Source: Collinsella sp.
Lineage (GTDB): Bacteria > Actinomycetota > Coriobacteriia > Coriobacteriales > Coriobacteriaceae
NCBI GenBank assembly: GCA_019414515.1
Contig: DXLX01000038.1
Span: 1 to 64,000 of the forward strand
Length of the DNA: 64,000 nt
Direction of reading: 5' to 3'
Below are positions 49,137-58,586 of this stretch, in pieces (within the stretch, counting starts at the first letter, position 1; each line of letters starts with the position of its first letter). The notes beneath the pieces were generated by a model. The model was not told the DNA's origin. It searched no databases and saw nothing but the letters and a program-made list of their open reading frames with translations. A program made the translations under genes and the position numbers.

Positions 49137-50051
49137 CTAGTGATACAGCCCCGGCTGGTAGTGATACTCGTTGCTCACGTGCGGGCACAGCTGCCAAAAG
49201 GCGACGGCACTCGCCGCGGCCACGTTGAGCGAATCGACCCCGTGCGCCATCGGAATGCGCACGGCTCGGTCGCAGCCCGCGATAGTCTTGGCGCCCAGGC
49301 CGGCACCCTCGGTGCCCATAAAGATCGCCAGGCGATCAACCTCCTGCAGCGCAGGATCGTCCAGCGAAACGGAGTCGTCCGTCAGCGCCATCGCAGCGCA
49401 CGAAAAACCGGCTTCGTGCAGTGCCGCCAGGCCATCGTGCGGCCACACACGAGCCTCGCTGCCAATACGCGTCCACGGCACCTGAAACACCGTGCCCATG
49501 CTCACGCGGGCCGAGCGACGGTACAGCGGGTCGCAGCACGTCGGACTGACCAAAATACCGTCGACATTGAGCGCGGCGGCCGAGCGGAAAATCGCACCCA
49601 CGTTCGTGTGGTCGACAATACCCTCGAGCACGCACACGCGCACCGGGCGCTCCCCCGCCGCCTCGACGACGCCACCCAAGAACTCATCAACCGGAATCTG
49701 CCGCGGGCGACGAAACGCCGCGAGCGCACCGCGCGTCACGTTAAAGCCCGTCAGCTGCTCCATGAGTTCCATGGAAGCCACGAACACAGGAACCGGACCT
49801 GCACCCTCGCGCACAACCAGGCGCTCAAACAGCGGCATCATCTGGTCGAGCCAGCGTTCGCCCAAAAGAAAGCTCACCGGCTCGTATCCGGCACGCACCG
49901 CGCGCTCAATAACCTTGGCACTCTCGGCGATAAAGATGCCCTTTTGCGGCTCTAGCACGCAGCGCAGCTCACGCTCGGTCAGTCGCACGTAGGCATCGAG
50001 CCGCTCGTCCTCGAGCGAATCAATTCGCAGAACCTCAACGGCATCAGTCAT
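49137..50051 (-). CDS. SpoU/TrmH-family RNA 2'-O-ribose methyltransferase
   Basis: 304 residues. The N-terminal substrate-binding region precedes the SPOUT core: VLEGIVDHTNVGAIFRSAAAL (motif 1, with the N-x-G-x-x-R signature), LAIFMGTEGAGLGAKT (motif 2) and IPMAHGVDSLNVAAASAVAFW (motif 3, knot). It 2'-O-methylates a tRNA or rRNA ribose; the site is unknown. ATG 50051 is a moderate choice because ribosome-site support is weak. Near folA-thyA but 109 bases apart. Confidence 0.92.
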   Translation of the reverse strand: MTDAVEVLRIDSLEDERLDAYVRLTERELRCVLEPQKGIFIAESAKVIERAVRAGYEPVSFLLGERWLDQMMPLFERLVVREGAGPVPVFVASMELMEQLTGFNVTRGALAAFRRPRQIPVDEFLGGVVEAAGERPVRVCVLEGIVDHTNVGAIFRSAAALNVDGILVSPTCCDPLYRRSARVSMGTVFQVPWTRIGSEARVWPHDGLAALHEAGFSCAAMALTDDSVSLDDPALQEVDRLAIFMGTEGAGLGAKTIAGCDRAVRIPMAHGVDSLNVAAASAVAFWQLCPHVSNEYHYQPGLYH

Positions 50052-50160
50052 AGCAGCCTGCCCGCACCCTTCTTTACAGCACATCTATACCAAACGAGGC
50101 GACGCTAAGCGCCGCCCCATACATTCAATCAACCCGATAATACCGTTCACGCCAGGCGAT

Positions 50161-50679
50161 TTACGCCTCAACGCGACGATACGTCACGAACTCATAATCG
50201 ACACCCTCGTCGCCCTCGCCCGAGGCAATCGTGGCAACACCGCCACGCCACGCAATCTCCCACGCGGGATCGGCGTCCAAGTCGGGAAAGTACGTGTCCA
50301 CGACATGCACGCAGTGGTTATGCGTGACCTCGGCCTCGACGCAATACGGCAAAAACTGCCGATACACATCGCCGCCACCGATCACCCATGCAACAGGCTC
50401 ATAGGCAACCGCGGCGAGCGCTTCGTCAATGCTATGCACCACGTCGACGCCCTCGGGCGCAAAATCCTCGTCGCGCGTGAGTACGATATTGCGGCGGTTC
50501 TTGAGCGGACGCCCACCGGGAAAACTCAACAGGGTCTTGCGCCCCATAATAACCGGGCAACCTTTGGTGCACGCAACAAAATGGCGCATGTCGGCGCGAT
50601 TGGACACCACCATGTCGCCCTCGCACCCAATGCCCCAATCCTCACACACGGCGACGATAGCAGAAAGCTTACACGTCAT
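50161..50679 (-). CDS. folA: Dihydrofolate reductase
   Basis: 172 residues. The NADPH-binding motif GCPVIMGRKTLLSF (about 42-55) and AWVIGGGDVYRQFLP are canonical. The active-site acid is in NRADMRHF. The usual Trp-Pro preceding it (LPWxxPxD) is replaced by MVVSNRAD, a divergent folate pocket. It regenerates tetrahydrofolate used by thyA, whose stop it overlaps by a few bases with AGGTGG ahead of the ATG. Trimethoprim response cannot be predicted. Confidence 0.92.
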   Translation of the reverse strand: MTCKLSAIVAVCEDWGIGCEGDMVVSNRADMRHFVACTKGCPVIMGRKTLLSFPGGRPLKNRRNIVLTRDEDFAPEGVDVVHSIDEALAAVAYEPVAWVIGGGDVYRQFLPYCVEAEVTHNHCVHVVDTYFPDLDADPAWEIAWRGGVATIASGEGDEGVDYEFVTYRRVEA

Positions 50680-50688
50680 GAGCACCAC

Positions 50689-51537
50689 CTACACCGCAAT
50701 GGGAATGTTCTTGACCTGCGGGCCGTGCTCATAGCCCTCGACGATCAGGTCATCGGTCGTAAACGCATAGAAGTCATGCACATCGGGGTTGAGCGTTACC
50801 TTGGGTGCCGCAAACTGCGGACGCTCGATAAGCTCGCGGACGATATCGACATGACGATCATAGATATGGGCGTCGGCGATCACGTGCAGCAGCTCACCGG
50901 GAATCATATCGACCGACTGCGCGACCATCATCAGCAAAATGGCGTACTGGCACACGTTCCAGTTGTTCGCGGCCAAAATGTCCTGGCTGCGCTGGTTGAG
51001 AATCATGTTGAGCGTCGGCTTGTCGTCCTGAGGACGCTGCGTCACGTTATAGGTCACGCTATAGGCGCACGGATAAAGGTGCATCTCGGACAGATCGCTA
51101 AACACGTACGTATTGGTCATAATGCGGCGACTATACGGCGTGTGCTTAAGGTCGTACAGCACACGGTCCATCTGGTCGAAGTCGCCCTCGGCGTAATGGC
51201 TCTTCTGACCAATCTGATAGCCGTAGGCTTTACCGATGGAACCGGTCTCATCGGCCCACTCATCCCAGATATGGCTGTTGAGATCATGCACGTTATTGGA
51301 CTTCTTTTGATAGATCCACAGAATCTCGTCCATGGCAGACTTAAGCGCCGTACGACGCAGGGTGAGCGCGGGGAACTCCTCGCGCAGATCATAGCGCGCC
51401 GTGACACCAAAGTTTTTAATGGTATAGGCAGGGGTGCCGTCCTCCCACACCGGACGGACCTTTTGGCCCTCGGTGGTGGTGCCATGATCCAAGATATCGC
51501 GGCACATGGTTACAAACTGCTGATCAGCTTTGCTCAT
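50689..51537 (-). CDS. thyA: Thymidylate synthase (ThyA)
   Basis: 282 residues. The substrate-binding Arg region and SRRIMTNTYV are present, followed by the catalytic Cys in LYPCAYSVTYNV and the phosphate-binding RSQDILAANNWNV, then DAHIYDRHVD. The His after the catalytic Cys in many ThyA proteins is Ala, as in the B. subtilis ThyA-like subgroup where it is Val. It converts dUMP to dTMP. AGGAGGGTCA precedes ATG 51537; the longer reading to 51663 covers the leader only. Forms an operon with folA. Confidence 0.94.
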   Translation of the reverse strand: MSKADQQFVTMCRDILDHGTTTEGQKVRPVWEDGTPAYTIKNFGVTARYDLREEFPALTLRRTALKSAMDEILWIYQKKSNNVHDLNSHIWDEWADETGSIGKAYGYQIGQKSHYAEGDFDQMDRVLYDLKHTPYSRRIMTNTYVFSDLSEMHLYPCAYSVTYNVTQRPQDDKPTLNMILNQRSQDILAANNWNVCQYAILLMMVAQSVDMIPGELLHVIADAHIYDRHVDIVRELIERPQFAAPKVTLNPDVHDFYAFTTDDLIVEGYEHGPQVKNIPIAV

Positions 51538-51676
51538 TGACCCTCCTGTCAGTCGCCTATAAGCGAGATTTATTGTAGCCCAGGCGCGCGAGTGTCGAAT
51601 TGGACACTTAGTCCGGCACACGCAATGCACGGCAGCGCGGCTCCGCAAGCGGCAACGAGGCATCTTAGCCTTTTTC

Positions 51677-51741
51677 TGACATATGCCAGAAATGCCTTGC
51701 GCCCAACGACTAACGCGTTATCCTATTGTTGACATATGTCA
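51677..51741 (+). promoter_or_regulatory. Paired TGACATATGTCA operators flanking a promoter
   Basis: TGACATATGCCA (51677-51688) and the perfect palindrome TGACATATGTCA (51730-51741) are 53 bases apart. Between them lie -35 TTGCGC (51697-51702) and -10 TATCCT (51719-51724) with a 16-base spacer, so the second site overlaps the expected transcription start. Such an arrangement fits looping repression, perhaps autoregulation by the DUF134 HTH protein encoded just downstream. Confidence 0.65.
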
Positions 51742-51755
51742 GATAAGGAGTGTGC

Positions 51756-52520
51756 ATGGCAGGAAGACGCGAAAAACTGCGCCGCGTCGGGATCATCCCC
51801 GAATACCGCGGCTTCACCCCCGATGGCCTGGCCAGCGGTGATGCCATCGACATGACCGTCGACGAGCTTGAGGTGCTGCGCCTGTGCGACCTGGAAGGTC
51901 TCAACCAAGAGGCGGTCGCCCAGCAGATGGGCATCGCCCGTACAACGGTGGCGGCCATTTGCAGCCGCGCGCATCGCAAGGTGGCCGATGCGCTGGTCAA
52001 CGGACGAGCGCTCGTCATCGAGGGCGGCAATATCGCGTACTCCCCCATCGCCTCGACGACGGCCGCATGGCCAGCAAAGGAGGTCGGCACCATGAGGGTG
52101 GCAACGACGTACGACAACGGCAACATCTTTATGCACTTTGGCCGCAGCGAGCAGTTCAAGATCTACGACATTCAGGACGGCAAGGTGCTCAACGAGCAGG
52201 TCGTGGGCACCGGCGGCACCGGCCACGGCGCCCTGGCGGGCCTGCTCGCCAACGGCGGCGTTGACACGCTCATCTGCGGCGGCATCGGCGGTGGCGCCAT
52301 CAACGCGCTTGCCCAAGCCGGCATCACGGTATACGCAGGTGCCCAGGGCAGCTGCGACGCTTGCGTCGAAGCCCTTATTGCCGGCACGCTCGCACAGAAC
52401 GGCGAGGCCACATGCGGCTGCCACGGCCATGACCACGGCCACGCCCACGAACACGGCGAGTCCTGCAGCTGCCACGACCATCACGAGCACGAGGGCCACG
52501 AGGGCTGTGGCTGCCACTAA
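51756..52520 (+). CDS. DUF134 HTH / NifX-like domain fusion with His-Cys-rich tail
   Basis: 254 residues. DUF134-type DNA-binding domain (about 1-100): RRVGIIPEYRGFTPDG, DELEVLRLCDLEGLNQEAVAQ, then the HTH QQMGIARTTVAAICSRAHRK. The dinitrogenase Fe-Mo cofactor (NifX/NifB C-terminal) domain begins at Met113: MRVATTYDNGN, FMHFGRSEQF, GTGGTGHGALAGLLANGG, SCDACVEALI. The tail (about 220-254) has some ten His and six Cys in CGCHGHDHGHAHEHGESC and the following CSCHDHHEHEG, a likely metal sink. AAGGAG precedes ATG 51756. No nitrogenase genes are near, so a metal-homeostasis role is inferred. Confidence 0.85.
   Translation: MAGRREKLRRVGIIPEYRGFTPDGLASGDAIDMTVDELEVLRLCDLEGLNQEAVAQQMGIARTTVAAICSRAHRKVADALVNGRALVIEGGNIAYSPIASTTAAWPAKEVGTMRVATTYDNGNIFMHFGRSEQFKIYDIQDGKVLNEQVVGTGGTGHGALAGLLANGGVDTLICGGIGGGAINALAQAGITVYAGAQGSCDACVEALIAGTLAQNGEATCGCHGHDHGHAHEHGESCSCHDHHEHEGHEGCGCH
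52076..52094 (+). promoter_or_regulatory. Internal ribosome-binding site and start for the NifX-like domain
   Basis: AAAGGAGG (52076-52083) lies 8 bases before an in-frame ATG at 52092, exactly where the NifX-like domain begins. It is stronger than the site of the full gene. A separate 142-residue NifX/His-rich protein is therefore likely to be made from the same mRNA. Confidence 0.7.
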
Positions 52521-52576
52521 CGGCAAGCATCTCAACGTCAACACGCTTCCGCGCGTGCGACAACCTGCGAACGAAC

Positions 52577-52616
52577 GGCGAAGGCCGCCTGGAATACGAT
52601 CCAGGCGGCCTTCGCC
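52577..52616. terminator. Perfect hairpin between convergent DUF134-NifX gene and ffh
   Basis: A 16-bp perfect stem (GGCGAAGGCCGCCTGG and complement) with an 8-base loop between convergent genes. Neither strand has a U-tract, so termination is inferred from position only. Confidence 0.5.
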
Positions 52617-52636
52617 ATACACGACTCAATCAGTCG

Positions 52637-54112
52637 TTATTTCTTATTGCGCATCTGCGCTTCCATCTGGCGCAGCAGGTCCATATCGGACTTGGGGCCG
52701 CCCGTACCCAGGCCGCCCATGCCGCCCAGACCCATAGCGTCCAGGCCAGGGATATTGGGCATGCGCATCTTCTTGCCCTTCTTGCCCTTTTTGCCCTTCT
52801 TGCCGCCGGCCTGAGCCTGATTGGCCATCGTGCGCATGCGGCCCATCATCTTGTTCATCTCGCCCCACTGCTTCATAAGGCTATTGACCTCTGTGGGAGT
52901 CACGCCGGCGCCCTTGGCAATGCGGGCACGGCGCTGGCCGTTAATGATGGAAGGACGCAGACGCTCCTCCTTGGTCATCGACATGATGATGGCCTCGTTC
53001 TTGTCGAAGATGCCCTCGTCCAGGTTGCCGCCCATCTGGTTGAGCGCACGCTGGCCGCCGGGGAGCATGCCCAGGATGCCCTTCATGCCGCCCATCTTCT
53101 TGACGGCCTTCATCTGGTCGAGCATGTCATTCATGGTGAAGCCCTCGCGCAGCATGCGCTCGGCGGCCTCGAGCTGCTCGGCATCGGCGGCCTCCTGGGC
53201 CTTCTCGATAATGCCGACAACGTCGCCCATACCCAGAATGCGCTTGGCCATACGATCGGGGTAGAACGGCTCAAGCGAATCGGGTTTCTCGCCCATGCTC
53301 ACGAACTTGATGGGCTTGCCGGTCACCTGGCGCACGGAAAGCGCGCCGCCGCCACGAGCGTCGCCATCGAGCTTGGAGATGATCACGCCGTCAAAGTCGG
53401 TGCGCTCGGCGAAGGTCGAGACGACGTTGACGATATCCTGGCCGGTCATGGCATCGACGACCATCAGCACCTGATCGGGCTTGACAGCCTTCTTGATATC
53501 CACGGCCTCCTGCATCATCTGCTCGTCGATCTGCAGACGACCGGCGGTATCGACGATGACCACATCGCGCAGGTGGTCGACGGCCTCCTGGATGGCACCC
53601 TTGGCAATGTCGACCGGGTGCGCGCCGTCACCGCGGAAGACTGGCACGCCGATCTCGCCACCGAGCGTGGCCAGCTGGTCGGCAGCGGCGGGACGATAGA
53701 CGTCGCACGCGGCGAGCAGCGGCGAGCGGCCCTGCTTCTTGAGCAGGTAGGCCAGCTTTACGGCCGCCGTGGTCTTACCGGAGCCCTGCAGGCCCACGAG
53801 CATGATGACATTGGGAATGCGATTGCTAAAGACGAGCTTGCTCTCGGTTGAGCCAAGCATCTCGGTGAGCTCGTCGAGCACGATCTTGACGACGTTTTGC
53901 GCCGGCGACAGCGACTCCATGACCTCAGCGGTCATGCAGCGCTCCTTGGTCTTGGCGACGAACTCCTTGACGACCTTAAAGTTAACGTCGGCCTCGAGCA
54001 GTGCCATGCGAATATCGCGCATGGCCGAAGTAATATCGGCCTCGGTCAGCTTGCCCTTGCCGCGCAGGCGGTCAAATGTGTCGTTGAGGCGATCGCTCAG
54101 GGAATCAAACAC
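52637..54112 (-). CDS. ffh: Signal recognition particle protein Ffh
   Basis: 491 residues. NG GTPase domain: GLQGSGKTTAAVKLA (G1, about 108-122), DVYRPAAADQL, VDTAGRLQIDEQMM (G3), SKLDGDARGGGALSV (G4). The Met-rich M domain (about 300-450) is RNA-binding, ending with a lysine-rich KKGKKGKKGKKMRMPNIPG segment and a Gly/Met tail. It targets membrane proteins co-translationally with FtsY, encoded 10 bases upstream. Last gene of the smc-ftsY-ffh run. Confidence 0.97.
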   Translation of the reverse strand: MFDSLSDRLNDTFDRLRGKGKLTEADITSAMRDIRMALLEADVNFKVVKEFVAKTKERCMTAEVMESLSPAQNVVKIVLDELTEMLGSTESKLVFSNRIPNVIMLVGLQGSGKTTAAVKLAYLLKKQGRSPLLAACDVYRPAAADQLATLGGEIGVPVFRGDGAHPVDIAKGAIQEAVDHLRDVVIVDTAGRLQIDEQMMQEAVDIKKAVKPDQVLMVVDAMTGQDIVNVVSTFAERTDFDGVIISKLDGDARGGGALSVRQVTGKPIKFVSMGEKPDSLEPFYPDRMAKRILGMGDVVGIIEKAQEAADAEQLEAAERMLREGFTMNDMLDQMKAVKKMGGMKGILGMLPGGQRALNQMGGNLDEGIFDKNEAIIMSMTKEERLRPSIINGQRRARIAKGAGVTPTEVNSLMKQWGEMNKMMGRMRTMANQAQAGGKKGKKGKKGKKMRMPNIPGLDAMGLGGMGGLGTGGPKSDMDLLRQMEAQMRNKK

Positions 54113-54122
54113 TAGTCACTCC

Positions 54123-55040
54123 TTAATTGGACTCGCCCACCAGGGCGCGGCAGAAATCTTTGGCATTGAACTCCTGCAGGTCATCGACCTGCTCGCCCAC
54201 GCCCACGCGCAGGATCGGGAGCTTGAGTTTCTCGGCCACGGCCATGGCGATACCGCCCTTAGCCGTGCCGTCGAGCTTAGTCATGATAATACCGTCCAGG
54301 CCCAGCGCCTCGTTAAACTCGAGCGCCTGGTTCAGACCGTTTTGACCCGTCGCGGCGTCGATCACAAGCACGACCGAAACCGGCATGGGACCGGCGGCCA
54401 TATTGGCGGCGCGCTTACGGGTCACATTGACCACCTTGGCAAGCTCGCGCATGAGCTCAGGGCTCGTGTGCAGACGGCCGGCGGTATCGATGAGCACCAG
54501 GTCACTGCCGCGCTTATCGGCCTCGTCGAGCACGTCATAGCACACGCTCGCCGGATCGGAGCCGCGGTCACGCTTGATAACCGGTACGCCGGCACGCTGC
54601 CCCCACACATCGAGCTGCTCGATGGCGGCGGCGCGGAAGGTGTCGGCCGAACCGATCACCACGTTCTTGCCGCGGGCAGCCATGGCGCTCGCGATCTTAC
54701 CGACCGTCGTGGTCTTGCCGGCACCGTTAATGCCCACAAACAGCACGCAGCTCGGCGTATCGGAAAACGGATCTCGCTCGATGGGCACAAAGTGCTGCTC
54801 AAGCTGCTCGGCCAGGGCACGGCGAAGCTGCGGAGCGGTCTTGAGGTTCTTCTTGGCCGCGGCATCGCGCAGGTCATCGGAGACCTTGATAGCGACCTCG
54901 GCGCCCATGTCACCCATGACGAGGGTGTCCTCCAGGTCCTCCCAAAAATCCTCGTCGACCTCGCCGCCAAAGTAGAAGACCTCGTTGAGGGCCTCGCGGC
55001 TGCGCTCAAGTCCGCGCGAGAGAGCATCGAAGAATCCCAT
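54123..55040 (-). CDS. ftsY: Signal recognition particle receptor FtsY
   Basis: 305 residues with a short N-terminus: the acidic A domain of E. coli FtsY is missing, as in many Gram-positive bacteria. GTPase motifs: GINGAGKTTTVGKIA (about 104-118), DTFRAAAIEQL, IDTAGRLHTSPELM and TKLDGTAKGGIAMA. It docks SRP-ribosome complexes at the membrane. The ATG overlaps the smc stop, so translation is coupled. Confidence 0.96.
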   Translation of the reverse strand: MGFFDALSRGLERSREALNEVFYFGGEVDEDFWEDLEDTLVMGDMGAEVAIKVSDDLRDAAAKKNLKTAPQLRRALAEQLEQHFVPIERDPFSDTPSCVLFVGINGAGKTTTVGKIASAMAARGKNVVIGSADTFRAAAIEQLDVWGQRAGVPVIKRDRGSDPASVCYDVLDEADKRGSDLVLIDTAGRLHTSPELMRELAKVVNVTRKRAANMAAGPMPVSVVLVIDAATGQNGLNQALEFNEALGLDGIIMTKLDGTAKGGIAMAVAEKLKLPILRVGVGEQVDDLQEFNAKDFCRALVGESN

Positions 55041-58000
55041 TATGCATTCACGACCTTTCCGGTTTCGCGATCGAGTTTTTGCGAGACGACGCGACTGACG
55101 CCGTCGGCTTGCATCGAGACGCCGTAGAGGACGTCAGCGTCCTCCATAGTACGGCGTTGATGCGAGATAACCAAGAGCTGCGTATCGGAACGCAACACGT
55201 CGAGTGCGCCGATGAGCTTGGACAGGTTGGCGTCATCGAGTGCCGCCTCGACCTCGTCCAGCACATAGAACGGCACCGTGCGCGTGCGGTACACAGCAAA
55301 GAGCAGGGCGAGCGCCGTCAGGCTCTTCTCGCCGCCCGACATGAGCATCATCTTGGTGATGCGCTTGCCGCGCGGCTGCGCCACGACCTCGATACCCGTC
55401 TCGGCAGGATGCTCGGGATCGGTCATCTCCAGATGAGCCTGGCCGCCCGGGAAGAGCATAGCGAAGATCTCGCGGAAGTTCGCGTCGACCTTCTCAAACG
55501 TCACCAGGAAGGCCTTCCGCATCTTGCGATCAATGGCCACCGTGATCTTGGTGAGCGCCTTGCGCGCGCTCTCCAGATCGGCCAGCTGCTCCTCGATGTA
55601 GTCGGCACGGCGCTTGAGCTGCTCGTACTCCTCCATGGCAACTTGGTTAACGGGACCAAGGTTGTTGATCTGGCGCACAAGCTGGTTGAGTTCGCGCTCG
55701 GCGGCATCGCGGTCCGTGGGCGCCGGAAGCATGAGCGCTTCCTCGAGCACCGTCGTGCCATCGGCGGTAATGGCCTTGATGGCAGCCTCGACCTGCACCT
55801 CGAGCTTGCCACGCGCGACCTTGAACTCGTTTTGCGTGGCAGAGGCGGTATCGACTCGCTCCTTAGCGCGGGCAACCTCTGCCTTGGCATCCTCGATGGT
55901 CTTCTTGAGCGAAGCGGAGTCCGCCTCCTCCAGAGAGGCCTGGTCACGCAGGCGCGCTGCCCAATCCGACGCGCGTTCCAACAGGGCAGAATAGCGTTCG
56001 TGCATGGGGTCGACGCGCAGGCGCAGCAGCTCGAGCGAGCGCGAAGCCTGGCGTGTTCCGCGGATACGACGGTCGATGCCCTCAAGACGATGCTCAAGGT
56101 CGGGCACGCGGCCCTTCAGCGAACGCAGGCGCTCGCTCGTCTGAGCCAGGCGGACCTTGGCATCGGCGAGCTTACCGGCTGCCTCGGAGTCGTCACGACG
56201 CACGCGATCGAGCTCGTCGTTGGCTTCGGCAATCTGAAGAACCAGGTCGCTTGCCTGCGCACGGGCCTCGTCGCGCGAACGGGTGAGCTCGTCAACGCGC
56301 GGGCACGCAGCGCGAACAGCCTCGGCGGCCTGCTCGCGGCGCTTGGAGATGCGCACGCGCTCGACCTCGGCATTGTTGGCGCTTTGCTCCAGACGGCCGA
56401 TCTCGGACAACAGGGAGCGGCGCTCGCCTTCAAGACGGGCGATCTCGCCGGCGGCATCGCCCTCAGCGGCACGCGCCTCTTCGACGGCCGCATTGGCCTC
56501 GACGACCTGATCCGACACATGCTCAAACACGGCAGCCAGATCGGGCTCAAGCCCCTCCAGCTCGCGAATGCGACGCTTACGCTCCAGAGCACCCGAGGCC
56601 TCGCCAGCATCGAGGCCCACGCGCACCAGGCCGCCACAGCTTACGCGGGCGCCATCGGGAGTCACATAGGTCACACCGTCAACGACCGGCGCCAACAGCG
56701 CGGCAGCCAAGTCATCGACCACGTAATAGCCGCCGAGCAGCGCCTCGACGACGGGTCCGTAGCCTGCGCGCACGGACAGACGATCAACCAGGCGGATACC
56801 GGCAGCGCCCTCAGCGGCGGTAGAGCCGCTCACGTCGCGCGCCACCAGCAGTGCTTCGCCCGAGGCCTTCTTTTGGTCCAGAGCCGCACGACCGGCACGC
56901 TCAAGCGCGGACGTATCGTCGAACAGAAGCGCATCGATATCGCCGGCGAGCAATTGCTCAACCAGGCCCTCAAGCTCGCGCGGGGCTTCGAGCACATCGC
57001 CCAGGCGACCCGTTACGTCATCGCCCAGCGCACCCACCAGACGGCTCACGAGCGGCGAGCTGTCGGCCATGCGCGCATCAAGCTTCTTTTGGCTGGCAAG
57101 CTCCGAGCGCACCTCGGATAACTTGTTGCGCGCCTCGCTCTCACGATTACGCAAGTCCTTCAGGGCCGCACGGGCGACCTCGGTGGCCTCACGCGCATCG
57201 ACCTGAGCCTGGCGCGCCTCCTCAAGAGCGCCCTCAAGCTCCTCGGCGCGGTCGCGACGGGTCTCGAGCGAGGCCGTGACCTCCTCGAGCTGTTCATCGA
57301 TCTGCTCCAGGCGCGAGGCATACATGTTGTCCTCGACCTCGGCATTGGAAAGCGAATCCTTCACCTTGGCGAGCTCGAGCGCAGCATTATCGGCAACGCG
57401 CTGCACATCGCGCTGCTCGCGCGTAAGCTGCGAAATCTGATTGTCGAGCGCAACGCGCCGCTCGTGGAGCTCGGCGGCGGCAGGACCAGCGGCGTCAACG
57501 TCCTCCTGGACCTGCATATGCGCGCCGGTCACTTCCTCGAGCTGAGCACGTGCGTCCTCGAGCTCCTCGACCACACGACGACGCTGATGCTCGGAGCTCG
57601 AAATCTGCCCGCGCATGTCGGACAGGCGCGACACCATGTTATGGCCCTTTTCCTCGAGCAGACGCATGTCTGAGTTAATGCGACCGACCACATCTTGCAT
57701 ATGGCGGCGTTGCTCGCCCAGATCGCCCACAAACAGGCCTTTTTCCTCGAGCATAACTTGGAGCTTCTCGAGCTCGCGCTCCTTTTCGCCCAAGCGGTAC
57801 TGCGCAAGCTCAAGTTCGGCGGCGCCCTCCTTAGAGCGGCTCTCCAGGTCGTTCCACTGCGACTGCAGCGAACGAAGCTCATCGACAGCCAGCATCTGCG
57901 TAAGCTCGTTCGCGCGCGAGGACAGCTCTTTGTACTTGCGCGCGCGATCGACCTGACGCTCCAGCGGTCGCAGCTGACGGGCGATTTCCTTATTGATGTC

Positions 58001-58576
58001 GCGGGCACGCATCAGGTGCTCGTCCATCGACTTAATCTTTTTGAGCGCTCGCTCCTTGCGGCGCTTGTGCTTGGAAATGCCGGCGGCCTCCTCGATGAGG
58101 GCGCGACGCTCCTCGGGGCGGCTCTGCAAAATGGCGTCGAGCTTGCCCTGGCTGATGATGGAATGCGTATCCTTGCCCAGGCCCGAATCGTGCAGGATGT
58201 CCTGAATGTCCATCAGGCGGCACGGACTCGAGTTGATGAGGTACTCGCTTTCGCCCGAGCGATACATGCGACGGGTGATGGCGACCTCGTCAAAGTCGAC
58301 GGGCAACATATGGTCCGAGTTATCGAGCACCAGCGTGACCTCGGCGACACCCACCGGCTTGCGCGCCGACGAGCCCGAGAAGATGACATCCTCCATGGCC
58401 TGGCCGCGCAGCTGCTTGGCGCTCTGCTCGCCCAGGACCCACAGAATCGAGTCAGAGATGTTCGATTTTCCCGAGCCGTTTGGACCGACGATGACGGTCA
58501 GGCCCGGCTCAAACGTCATATGGGCGCGGTCGGCAAACGACTTGAACCCCTTGAGCGTAAGGGACTTGAGATACAC
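55040..58576 (-). CDS. smc: Chromosome segregation ATPase SMC
   Basis: 1178 residues, full length. N-terminal head with VGPNGSGKSNISDSILWVLG (about 32-51), first coiled coil (about 170-490), a Gly-rich hinge around 500-660, second coiled coil (about 670-1010), and C-terminal head with signature LMSGGEKSLTALALL and Walker B VLDEVEAALDDAN. It condenses and segregates chromosomes with ScpA and ScpB, which are not in this window. It follows rnc by 10 bases. Confidence 0.97.
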   Translation of the reverse strand: MYLKSLTLKGFKSFADRAHMTFEPGLTVIVGPNGSGKSNISDSILWVLGEQSAKQLRGQAMEDVIFSGSSARKPVGVAEVTLVLDNSDHMLPVDFDEVAITRRMYRSGESEYLINSSPCRLMDIQDILHDSGLGKDTHSIISQGKLDAILQSRPEERRALIEEAAGISKHKRRKERALKKIKSMDEHLMRARDINKEIARQLRPLERQVDRARKYKELSSRANELTQMLAVDELRSLQSQWNDLESRSKEGAAELELAQYRLGEKERELEKLQVMLEEKGLFVGDLGEQRRHMQDVVGRINSDMRLLEEKGHNMVSRLSDMRGQISSSEHQRRRVVEELEDARAQLEEVTGAHMQVQEDVDAAGPAAAELHERRVALDNQISQLTREQRDVQRVADNAALELAKVKDSLSNAEVEDNMYASRLEQIDEQLEEVTASLETRRDRAEELEGALEEARQAQVDAREATEVARAALKDLRNRESEARNKLSEVRSELASQKKLDARMADSSPLVSRLVGALGDDVTGRLGDVLEAPRELEGLVEQLLAGDIDALLFDDTSALERAGRAALDQKKASGEALLVARDVSGSTAAEGAAGIRLVDRLSVRAGYGPVVEALLGGYYVVDDLAAALLAPVVDGVTYVTPDGARVSCGGLVRVGLDAGEASGALERKRRIRELEGLEPDLAAVFEHVSDQVVEANAAVEEARAAEGDAAGEIARLEGERRSLLSEIGRLEQSANNAEVERVRISKRREQAAEAVRAACPRVDELTRSRDEARAQASDLVLQIAEANDELDRVRRDDSEAAGKLADAKVRLAQTSERLRSLKGRVPDLEHRLEGIDRRIRGTRQASRSLELLRLRVDPMHERYSALLERASDWAARLRDQASLEEADSASLKKTIEDAKAEVARAKERVDTASATQNEFKVARGKLEVQVEAAIKAITADGTTVLEEALMLPAPTDRDAAERELNQLVRQINNLGPVNQVAMEEYEQLKRRADYIEEQLADLESARKALTKITVAIDRKMRKAFLVTFEKVDANFREIFAMLFPGGQAHLEMTDPEHPAETGIEVVAQPRGKRITKMMLMSGGEKSLTALALLFAVYRTRTVPFYVLDEVEAALDDANLSKLIGALDVLRSDTQLLVISHQRRTMEDADVLYGVSMQADGVSRVVSQKLDRETGKVVNA

Positions 58577-58586
58577 GGTTCCTCGC

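Noticed and set aside
51756..52520. Part of a nitrogen-fixation cluster
   Set aside because: The NifX-like domain is common in anaerobes outside nitrogen fixation, and no nif genes are in the window.
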